Under the pieces are notes generated by a model that was given only the letters and a program-made list of their open reading frames with translations, did not search any database and was not told the DNA's origin. A stretch of 64,000 bases of DNA from Polydactylus sextarius (lineage: Eukaryota > Chordata > Actinopteri > Polynemidae), in the NCBI GenBank assembly GCA_016801845.1, contig CM028906.1, positions 13,394,001-13,458,000 of the forward strand, given 5' to 3'. Positions within the stretch are counted from its first letter, which is position 1. The number at the start of each line of letters is the position of its first letter. The position numbers and the translations under genes are program-made. Below are positions 23,101 through 35,100 of the stretch, piece by piece.

Positions 23101-26100
23101 TGACGACACAGCCTTGATGCGTAGCCGCTCCTGCTCCGTCCTTGCCACCTCTGCCACCACCATGGCTCTTCGCTGTTCCTTGGAGGCCTTGGACCAGAAG
23201 GGGAGGGCCTCGCCTCTCCCCAGCCCTGCTCTTCCCTCCTGGACTCTTCCAATGACCTCCCTGTGCTGAAGCCTGCTGATGGCCTTGTCAACTTCCTCCT
23301 GGGCTTTCCACTTCCTCCCTGTTCGTGCCTTGGGAGCACGCTGCCCTCACTAGCTGGTCAGTGGAATCCCTCAACTCCAGCACCAGTCTGGCCTTCTCCT
23401 GCCTGTACCCCTGGCTGATGGATTGCAGGGGCAGTTGAAGTGTGTTCCTCCCGAATAGCCCCCCACGTCAGAGAGGCATCTTGGGAGTCCCAGCCACTTC
23501 TTGATGTACCGGTTTGCCAGCCTGTCCATCTTCTCTGCCACTGAGGAGGGGACCTCGCACATTTTCAGCGGCCACATTACCCTGGGGTAGAGTATGAAGT
23601 TATAACTCCAGACTTTGTACTTCCCAGGGAGCTGGCTCACACTGATCTTCGCCAGACCATCCGCAAGCTGCATTCTCACTGCTTCCCCCATCTGCTTGTC
23701 GGAGAGGTCTGCCGTGTGTAAGTCCGTCCGAGGCTTCGGACAGGTTGCTTCGCCAGCAGTGGAATCTCCTCGCCACCTGCGATAAAGATGGTATGGTCAC
23801 TCCTGATCCCTTTCCTGAGGGACAGGCTACGTGACTTGGCAGGTTTGATTCTCATCCTCGCCCAGCCCACGAGCTCGTCGATCCTCTTCAGCAGTCTCGA
23901 TGTGCATGCTGCTGTCTGGAGGATGGTGGTGATGTCATCCATGTAGCCTCTCACTGGTGGCAGCCTTTGGCCGGATGGTAGCTTCACACCTCCTGCTACT
24001 TTTCTTGCCCCTATGAGGATGATCTCAAAAGCTGCAACAAACAGGATGGGAGAGATGGAGCATCCCATGGCAATGCCGACTTCCTGTCGTTGCCAGCTCG
24101 TGATAAAATCTTGATGAGTGCAGCTCATCTGGAGGTCTGCAAAGTAGCTCGTCACCAGGGCGCGAATGCAGGCAGGGACATAGAAGAAATCCAGGGCATA
24201 CTCGATGAGCTGGTGGGGAACTGACCCGTATGCATTTGCAAGGTCTAGCCACACCACATGCAGGTCAGACTTCTCTCTTTTTGCTCGCTGGATCTGTTCC
24301 CATATCACTGCAGAGTGTTCCACGCACCCTGGAAAGCCTGGGACCCCAGCCTTCTGGCAGGTGGTGTCAATGTACCCGTTGCTTGTTAGGTACCTGGTCA
24401 ACCTCTTGGCTAGAATGGCAAAGAAGATTTTGCCTTCAACATTCAGGAGTGCTATGCTCCTAAATTGGCCGATGGTGTTTGAGTTTGCCTCTTTCGGAAT
24501 GAAGACAGTGGCTGCTCTCTGCCACTCCGATGGGATGACTTGGTTTTTCCAGGCCACTCTCAGGAGCTTCCAAAGATGTTTTAGGATGCCTGGGCAGTAC
24601 TTGTACAGCTTATAGGGTATGCCATTAGGACCTGGGGCTGAGGCTGCCCTTGCTTTCCTGACAACCTCAGCTGCCTCGCTGAGTTTGGGCAGAGCTGCAT
24701 CGAAGAGGTGAGATGGAGGGGCTGGGCGAGGAACATACCCTGCTGGTCCTAGCGGGGTTTGTCTCTCTGCATCACTGTAGAGCTCCTTAAAATAACTCTC
24801 CAGGTCTGGCTGACTAATTTCCAGCTTTCCACTCCTCTTGTCCTCAAGCAGCCGTCTTGCGTGCTGGTAGGGGTTCCTGAAGAAGCTGCTTCTCTCCTTC
24901 TCCTTCCGCCTTCTGCGCTTGCAGATTCGTTCTGCTCTCCGTAGGCTGGCAAGGCTCTTTCACCTCCTCCCACAGTGGCTTCAAGCCCTCCTTCTCCGCT
25001 GCGCCTGCCTTCCTCCACTGCTTCCGAAGCTGACGCCGTCTCCTCACCAGCGCCTCGATTTCCTTTTCCCTCCTACCCTTCTGCTTGGGCCAGTGCTTTG
25101 CCTTGCTTCCAGAATCCCAAACCTCCCTCGACATTCCTCATAGAGTATGTCCCCAATGCTATTCAGCTTGGTTTCAACCTGACCGCGCAATGAGTTTTCC
25201 AGAATGGTACGGAACATAAAGCAAGACTACGCCAACAACACCTCCAGCACTCAACTCCAACCATACAATTCTCCATGCTACAGCAACCCTTCCACGCCAC
25301 TTATCAAGCATGCTAGAGCCAAGCAAGGAGATGGGAGTGGCCTCAGTGTGGGAGTAGCTGCTGGAGATGGTGGGAGGAGTGAACACAGACTGAGCGTGCC
25401 CGGGGACTACACAGACTTGGCATCCTCTCAGGAGTCATACAACAATCAAGGTGTATTGGAGAAGAACTCTCTGGAGACAAACTACAGACCTGCAGGTGGC
25501 ATGGAGCCTGAGGAGCTAGCCCTGCCAGAGATGATGACTGCCTCACAGCCCAGCCTCCCTCTACGGAGGCCGCACAGGACAGCGGACAGGTACTGAACAT
25601 AATTGCGGCATCGCATTAGTTTAAGAACAGGCCTATTCTTAAAATATAAGTGACAGTCTGCAGATGTAAAGATTTCTCTGTCTTGGGAGGCAGCACTCAG
25701 AAAATATTTGATATTAGATGTGTTTTATTTGAGATGTTTACATTTAATTTTAATTAATTTGTTAGCTGGTATTGTGTTTGTATATTATATTGTGCATATT
25801 TTTTTCCTGTAATATACATGTAAAAAGATAAGAAAGCAGGTGTCAGGTCTCAGGTGTGTTTGCCCAGGACAAGGAACGTTTAATTTGGAGGAGCTGGATA
25901 GAGTTACAGTGGGAGGTCTCTCCAAAATCAATAATTTCCAGCAGCGCTGAGCAAACTCTGGCTGTGTGTGTTTTTATAGTGCAACAGCATGGGATTTCAC
26001 AGCTGATGTCTTTGCAACATGACAGTGACAAGGATGTAGATTGAAACTGACTAAACTAGATTTACACACGCCAAACTACATTTTAGCGACTGGTATTTGT

Positions 26101-29100
26101 TCATAAAGCATGTCTTGTTTTGACACATATCTCTACACATGTCCCTTGTCCGACAAATGGTTGTTCCTTTGACTTTTATGTTACTGATCTCACTCAACAC
26201 AGACACATAAGCAGTTTATTGACTCAGTCCATGTGTTTCCCACCATGTGCTTTACCTCTTCAAGACCTGTTTATATCAGGACTTTTACTGCTCTTGACTT
26301 CTTTCTCTTGTCATGTAAATATAATATGATAATGCGATTCAATATTTGAAGTAGCTGGATGTTTACTTGCAGTTCTGCATGGTCTCCTAGTCATCCAGTT
26401 CAAAGTAGTGCTTAGTTTTGCATTATGATATAATGACTTCCCAGGTAATTCAAAGACATTTCCACACAGTTAGTAACACAAGCAGTGTTAAATATTGGAT
26501 TCTGTATTTTCTAAAGCTAAATTTACGCCTTCCGTCTTCCCACTTCCCCAAGGATGTAATGCCTGTTGGACTAGTGCCAGTATTTATCTATACTTCTATT
26601 TACTTTCAGTATGATAGTAGTCTACACTATCCACACCTTAAAGTTTTGTGTTGTAAGGATTCAAAGGAGACCCTCGTGATGTAATGCTGTCTTTGTTTAC
26701 ATGACACAAAATCCTGTTTGGTGCCAAAACTGAACATAATACTTGAAGCAAAGATCACAGTGCAGCAAATACCTTGTTAAACTTGTTATGTCATGAACAA
26801 AGGAAAATATTTATCCTGAATCATTTCTGCATGAAATAGATTTCATTTAGTTTCTGTCTGGACAGTCTTTTTTTTTTTTTTTAGATAAACAAAGTTTAGT
26901 GCAGAATTACCCAGTGATTTAGGTACAGTTTATATTCAGTCTGTCAAAGTCTCAGCTTGATAAGTAAATAAATACAGAATATTTCAGAGCTGAGTAAGGA
27001 TTGTATTTTTATGTTTAGCTGTGCCTTTTAATGGAGTGTGTCTAAAAGCAAAAGGAAAGGTAAAATACCTGCTAGTCACATTACTTCTGCACAGATCACA
27101 ATGGCTGGACTCTAATGTAACTGAATGACAACAGCAAATAGTAAATGTTGTCTAATGAGTTTGCACCACACCCTTGAGTGTCAAACTATGGCAATATATT
27201 TTATCACTAAATCTTGTCCAACAAAACAGATCAACACATGCAAGAAGGATCAAGGAGAAGGATTTTGTTTTGACACAATAGTATAAATGACCATCACAAT
27301 TACCCACAGCCTACAGTGACAACTTCACACTGTCCGACCATGAATGCAAACTATAAAATAATTTATAATACCTTTAAAAAAATAGTAAAAGGAAAAGTAG
27401 AAAGTCATAAGAAAAAATCCTAAAGTTCTTGGTGATTAGAACTTATGAACCCTACATTAATATTATTTATGTTTCTCTGTGAAATTAAACCTCAAATAGA
27501 AACATTTTCCTGTAAATAATGTACAGTATAATATGCTGGCTATTGCTAGAAAAAAAGTATGAATATAAACAAACAATGATATTACTATAAGTTTTTCCTC
27601 TTTTTTTTTTTTTTTCCAAAAACAAAACTGAACTGAAATGCCCACAGTTTGCCCCAGTTAAACACTCAGCCTCTCATGGTTTAAAGTTACAGGGAGGGTC
27701 TACGCCACATTTACTCTTAACTGAGCAACAGGCCGCAAGTGAACAGGAAAACAATTGACCTTTTTCATTAGTATGTTATTTGGTTTAACTTTGTTCAGTC
27801 CCCAGGACACCGGGATTTTAAATAAATGAACGGAGGATTTGTCTCAGTGGCATTAAAGCCAAACAGAGATCAGTTACTGAACCTTTAGCTGAACAGACTG
27901 AAACTTTCCTGTTTCATCACCCAGGACTTCACTTGCTTTGAAAATTCTGCTCTTAGATCATGTGAGAGATTTTGAAATCTTTTTGTTTTTGTCTTCACAG
28001 TGCGATTATGGTGATTTCAACGGTCCTGCGTTAAAGGACGGGGACATACAAAATGTAAGTGCTGCTTCCTGGTAAATGAGATGATTCATCGTCACTGACT
28101 GATGACTGAATGATTTTAAGAATATTTATAGTTTTTGCTGTGAATTTATCTGATGAGTGACAAAACGTCTGGTTGAAAAGGCGTGTTCAGATCAGATGTG
28201 TTATGGTTGTTTATGTTGAGCTACATGTATGTGCTTGAACAGACTCCAGTGTTGCAGTCATGTGGCTGTTAACAGTGTTTTTTGTCATGTGTTGTTGTGA
28301 CAGCAGCGTTGTGCTTTGGTTGACACACACAAATGTCAAAGTTTAATTCCAGATTAGCATGCTGTGCTAAGGACACAGTGGGACAGGCTGTGTGCTGTGT
28401 CAGTGCGTCACACTGACTTTTGTGGCCGATCAGGGCTTCAGAGCTGGGAATCTGAATTGGGTGATTCCAAGCAGCTGGATTGCAGCTTGGTTGGTGGAGC
28501 GGCTTAGCTGTGATTAAATCTTCCATTGCACGGATGGATGGGAGGCACAAATAGCTTCCCAGGAGTTTTATTTTTATTTGTATGATTAAAAAAACAACAA
28601 TAAAACATGTTCAGATGGGACAGATTAGACATGATGCAACAAGTAAATTCCAGGATGAGAATGAAGTGACTTTGCTGAAATGAAAAAGTGAAAGTAATTT
28701 TACTTTCACTTTTTCACTTTAAACAAAATAACCTCAGTAAGATGTTGTTGTGGTTAAGGCTCATAACTAGGACGGGTGTGTTACAATGCTGTCTATACAG
28801 GTAGTTTTAAAAGAGACAAAATAAAAACTAAATAAAAACTTTCCCTGTGTATTGAAATAACATGTTAGCATGTTATAAGTCCATAGATGAAGAGCACTAA
28901 GGCAAAGGAAAATATGATGTAATAAATTGATGAATTCTAACAAAATATGGCATCATATTTAGAATTTAGAAATATGGCAGAAAACATGGAGCCTCATGTG
29001 GCTGGACACAAAATACTTCAGTAGCGCTGGCTATCAGATATACACTCTTCAGTCTTCTATGAAGTTGTTGATCAGATCATTTAAATCTACCCAAGAATTC

Positions 29101-32100
29101 TATTTAGCAATACTCTCCTCACTACAGACTTAAAGAGAGTCTTGATGAACACAGATGCACTTTTGCTTTGTAACTACTACTAATTATAATGACTTTATTG
29201 TATTGGTGTGTGTTTCCAGAGTGAGATGGGCAATGAGGGCTTCAAAGACACTTCTAGGTCCTACCTGCTCACCATCAACCTGAAGGAAGGACGCAACCTG
29301 GTCATCAGAGACCGTTGTGGTATGGTACTAACACTGTCTTAACACTGCCGTGACTAAAATTACTGCTGCACTGTCACTATCAACAAAACCTATATAATGT
29401 CATGTGTACATACGATGATGTTTCACCACAGGACAACAAAGACACAAAGATGTACAAAAATGGGACAGATCATTTTACATATGATCAATTCAACAGATCT
29501 TTCTTTGTGTGTTCATGTGGTACTGCATGCAGAAGGTGGCAGCTGCTCTGTAGTTTCACAGTCATGTAGCACAAAGGACCATTTTATAGTACACTGATGG
29601 TAAAATACCTGGAACGCAGTCTGAGTCTGATCTTGATCAAACAAAACTGAATCAACAGGATCTTCAGCTACTGTGAAATAAATGATTGCTTAATGGTCAG
29701 AGGAGGGAATCTGGGCTGTTGCTAAAGAATTAATAGGAAACAGCAAGTTCTGCTCACATGTTTTAAAAGTAGAAAATCTATACACATAGCTTGTCGTATA
29801 TACTGTGTGGTGTACTTTTCATGTTGACCTCATTCTTCTATTCCTGTTAGTTTTGACACGTGGTTTTACAAGTTGTCACTTATGTGTCTTACTTCAGTTA
29901 TGCCATGTGAATAACTACTACAGTTGGAGCCATCACTGTTGTCATCATTTCTCATTTGTCCCTGTTATGACTTACTATGACTGTTATGACTGTGCACTGT
30001 ACAGAGATCACTCAAACTGTATCACTTCTTATGCAAGTTTCCTACACTCAAGAAACTTTTGAGCTTGTGTGCACTCAGAGGTATGTTTTTTCATGACTTT
30101 GTGTTTGTGTTTGGCCTTGTCTTGTTAATGACGGCCAGGAATGTGTTTTTGATTACACACTGTGTTACTGAGTGCAGGGACACTAAAGACAACAGTGTGA
30201 GTGTCAGCTTAGCCACGGAGCTCTTATAACAGCCAGGGCAGGATTCCACACAGCACATTACAACCTGTCTCAGCCCCACCCAGCATTCAGTACACCAGGC
30301 CTTTTACTCTGGGCATGTATTTGGATTATATTTCTGTCTCGCGTATCGGTTCGTACTTGCACAGCGAGGGTCTGGGAGCAGAGCATGAAGAGGGAAAAGG
30401 ATCATGGGGCGGGAGGATTTAGTTTCACCAGTTTACTATTAAAATTATACAGACTTTTATGTGCAATCTTTTGTTTTTTATTTGATCAGATTATAGACGG
30501 TGCATGCTTGGCATATGCTGGCAGCACTTGGATGTCGTGTAATGGGTTTATAATCCAATGTTTTATTTATTTATTTATTATTATTTTTTCTAAACCGCTC
30601 AGAACCAGGCTCGATTGTTCAGGATGCAGAGCAGTTTAAGCTGATGGTTCACTGTTTGGTTGTTTGCTGCCCTCACCTGGTCAATTGACAGAACAGTCTG
30701 CAAAAAGCAGAAACTGAAGTCAGACAAAAAAATTAGAAAACACTTTAACTGAAGCAAAATAAATAGATATAAGAAATGGTAAAATATGAATTCACAATTC
30801 AGGTACAGACACATTACCAAGGGCGTGTAGTCATGATAAAACCTTGTAACCTCACATGTTGCCATCACTTCTTACAGTGGAACTGAAATCTGATTCGCTA
30901 TTGATTCAGGAAGTTGTGGTCTCTTAAGTTGGAGAGGGGGAAAAAAACACATCCTTTACACAGTGTCACACAAGTGAGCTAAACTTACAAAACAACGGCT
31001 TTTGAACAGCCTAGCGTCAAAATTACAAGTAATTTCATAGTCACGATGACAAGTCAACTCTCAAAACAGAGGGAGATGTGAGCAACTGCACTGTGATTTG
31101 TTAGTTAATGATTAATCTTTAGTGTCAGAAACAACTATTTGGCCTAGTGAGGTGCTGCTCTGATCTGCACAACAAATATCAGCAAGATGTGTTCATGCTT
31201 AATCTATACTGTATTGTTTTATGCTGTTCATTTTCAGGCACCAGTGACCCTTATGTGAAATTCAAGCTGGATGGGAAAACTTTCTACAAAAGCAAAGTGA
31301 TTTATAAAAACCTCAACCCTTCATGGAACGAGACTTTCTCTCTACCTGTGAGAGATTTGAATCAGAAACTGTACATCAAGGTAACGTCTGTCAATTTTTC
31401 AAATACGAAGAGGAGTCATCATACTATTATGTTTATTAATTATAAATTTATGGGCAGCACGGCGAAACAGGGGTTAGCGCTGTTGCGCCTCACAGCAAGA
31501 AGGTCCTGGGTTTGACTCCCGGGTCGGGCGCAGGGTCTTTCTGTGAGGAGTTTGCATGTTCTCCCCGTGTCTGTGTGGGTTTCCTCCGGGAGCTCCGGTT
31601 TCCTACCACCGCCAAAAACAAGCAACATTGGGGATAGGTGAATCCAGCATACTAAATTGCCCGTAGGTGTGGATGTCAGTGCGAATAGTTGTTCATCAAT
31701 AAACGTTGTTCGTCTGCGACGAGCTGGCGACCATCCAGGGTTTACGCTGCCTTCACATGTAAGCAGCCGGGATAGGCTCCAGCCCCCCCTCCACCCCGAG
31801 TACGGGATAAAGGGGTAGAAGATGGATGGAATTATAAATTTGTAGAAACCTAAGAGATCAATGATTTTACAATGAAAGGTTTCCATGTTCACTGTATATA
31901 TATCCTGTCACTCAGCAAACATAACAAAAGGTATTCAGAGGCTTTTTGCATTCCACAGTGCTTGCACAATGTTGTCACGCAGCAACAGAGGGACGTTTAA
32001 TTTGCACTGAAGTTCATGAAACATGAACCAAACTGGGAGCTGTATTCATGCACCAGAATTAGCATGGTGATTTTTTTCATCTGTTGAGATCAGTCAGCAC

Positions 32101-35100
32101 ATGGATTAAATGTTTTTTATTCATCACTTTAGCAGTGCTCCTGCTGCCATGGTATTTAACCTCAAGTCAACTTTAGTTGCAGGGACTACTAACCCCTCAG
32201 GCTGAGGAAGTCTCAGCCTGCAGTGTTTTATTTCAGTGAATCAAAGTAATGTTTACAGTGTAGTGATATATTTATGAATGAAAAAGAAATATGCCTGGTC
32301 AGTGTCTGCCCTTCACCCCTGAGCCTGTTACACAATAATTAAACTGCTGTCATCATGTTGTATGAGGTTCCACAGACAGTGACACTGACAGCCGCTCACT
32401 GATACAATAACTGTCTCCATGATTCTCCCTGTGTCAACATGCTCTCGCTGTTTGACATGACGCAGGTATACGACCGTGACCTGACAACTGATGACTTTAT
32501 GGGCTCTGCCAGTGTCACCCTGAGCGATCTGGAGTTTGACAAGTAAGTACCTCAGTGAAGTTATGGTGCTTAACTCTGAGAGAGTGAATGTGGCATGTGT
32601 TTGAAGCAGCTGGAGTGTGCACTGTGTGTGAGATCATCATCTGATACTGAATTCTGAGACTAATAATGATGAAGATGTGACAGATACACAGATTGTTCAA
32701 TATATTGTTCAATAAACATTTATCAATAATGATCCCCTAAATGTTTTTATAAGAACTGTGGCCATGACTATTGCCATGACTATTCAGGCAGTAGATCATT
32801 CTGCTCAAGCCTGACAGTAGCTGTTGGTGTAAGTGATGAAATGATGACGAGGAGGCTCAGTCTCATCCTGTACTCACATGCCTTAAGAGAATTTAGAAGA
32901 TTGGAAAGATCCTCAGGTTTGACCCTCTCCTGAACACGAACCCTTGTCACATGGTACAATCCAGGACTGTGTGTTGACAAATCCTCACATGTTAAAATAG
33001 GTGCAGAAAGGTATTACAGGGCGTGGTGGACTTTACACAAAGCAGGACCTTAGATCCTTTGTTGACTTACAGGTCAGGTTTAAGTCTCACTCACTCTGTT
33101 GTCTTAAAATTGCGTGGGAGACTTATCACCTGATATTTATGCAGGATTCATTTCATTTAGTGTTCACCCTACAATGGAAATCAACCAAGACACTGTCAGT
33201 CACTGACTGGTTTAATCTGCTGCTGTTGTTGCAGCACATGGACCGTGCAGCCATCTCTCTCTCTTCTCTGCACAGAACAGTGCTATTCAGAAAGGAAATG
33301 ATTTCTTCTTCACATTGACAAAGTCGAGACTGAACTTGCATGTCCTCACCCGGGCTCAACTACAACAGCCTGTTTTCTATTCTAATCTTACTTGTAATTT
33401 AGTTTTGCTCCTTCACTGGTCAATGTCTTAGGGCTTTTTAAACACCCCACATTAACCAAATAACCCACATCTGCAGCAGCGACCAGTATTAGAAACCTGA
33501 TAAATGATTTCCTCTCTGTTTGAAATTGTGCCTCTAAGTGAAATGACATGGTTTCATCTTTGGTCTGAATAAATTCCACCGCGTCATAATCTAGATCTGT
33601 TTAGGTTAAATTGAAGCTGAAATGTGCCTTTCCAGAGTCAGTGAGCTGTCTTTGCCCTTGGATGATCCAAACAGCCTGGAGGAGGACATGGGCAGCGTGC
33701 TGGTGGACATGAGTCTGTCAGTCAGAGATGGAGACAGCAAGAGAGGCCAAGTATGGAGAGCTGGTTTATAGCTTATACTCACAGCATGTTCGCTAGCGAT
33801 GAGACTATCTGCTGCATTGTATTCATTACATGTTATGTCCATATCTATGTTTATATCTGTTTGTCCGTGTTGCACTAACCAAAGTATTTTTGTTTCACAC
33901 CTAACATGCATGCTCCTGCCAGCAGTGGTGGTCCCAAAAACGAAAACGAAGTGTTAGGGTAAGCTGTGATCTAGGGAACATTAACTTTGGTTATTATTGT
34001 GCACTTTTCTGCCAAATGTAAAAGAGAGAGATGTTTCTTTGCACAAGAGGGCAGTATATCCCCATATTTTTTTTTTGTTTTGTTTGTTTTTATTTTTATT
34101 TTTTGCCATAACTGAAGTATTGATATGTTAGTTATAATATATCATGTAATAATTTATAATAGTAAGAATTACTTTGATTAGTGTTGAAACAATATATTCA
34201 TACATATATAATCTTTTATCTTTACCCTTTATCTTTAAGATATAAGGTTCCGAGTGCCATAGAAAGTGAAGGGACATGGGAAAGTATTGGGAAGTTGGAT
34301 TTTCTGGATGAGGTGTTTTCACCCACAGAACAAGTGCTGAACGCTTGCTTCTTGCTTACACCATTCTTTGCGCAGCCCGTCGTCTATAGTGCATGAATTA
34401 AGTGCATGTACTTAATTCATTTAGTGCATGAAGTCTGCAGGTGGCAGTCGCTTCTGAGACGCCGCATCTGCCGCATCAAGCATCCTCACTTATTCCTGTT
34501 AAGAACCTGTCGTCAGCATGTTTACAGATTGTATTACAGCCACGGGGTAATGTTTTTAAAAGCTGTTTGCATTACTAAACAGGTGTACCTAATAAAGTGC
34601 ATATTTCCCCCACTACTTCAGATACTCATTGTAGTTTTCCAAGCGCATCCAGTGTGTCATGTTAATTGAAACATGATTTTCTGCTTATGCATGAGGCAGA
34701 ACAGAGACAGACGAGACAGCAGTGTCAGCTTGATCTGTGTTAATTAAATCTGAGTTAAATTTATCTCCTTACAGTGCCGTGTCTTCATGTAAGCTCAGCT
34801 AATTATCTTCCTCCTTCCTACTATACATGGAAGAGGAGGAGAGAGAGATGCTGCTCTCAATTAATTTTCACTGCAGAACAGAGCCAATGCTGTCTCATTC
34901 AGCTGTCTGTCTGAGAGCTTTGGATTGATAAGTGGTCACCTTCATAGGGCACTGATTATGATGTCCAAAGAATTGATCTGCAACGCTCATCCATCTTATT
35001 TAAGTGAATCATTTAGATAGTGTAGGTGGTTGTATTTTTTCTCTGTCTCCTCTGATCCATGTCTGTAGTGTTTATTAGTAAAATTATAATTGGACACAAT

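Noticed and set aside
31440..31892. A 150-codon minus-strand open frame
   Set aside because: It lies almost entirely in the intron 4 SINE and does not resemble a protein.
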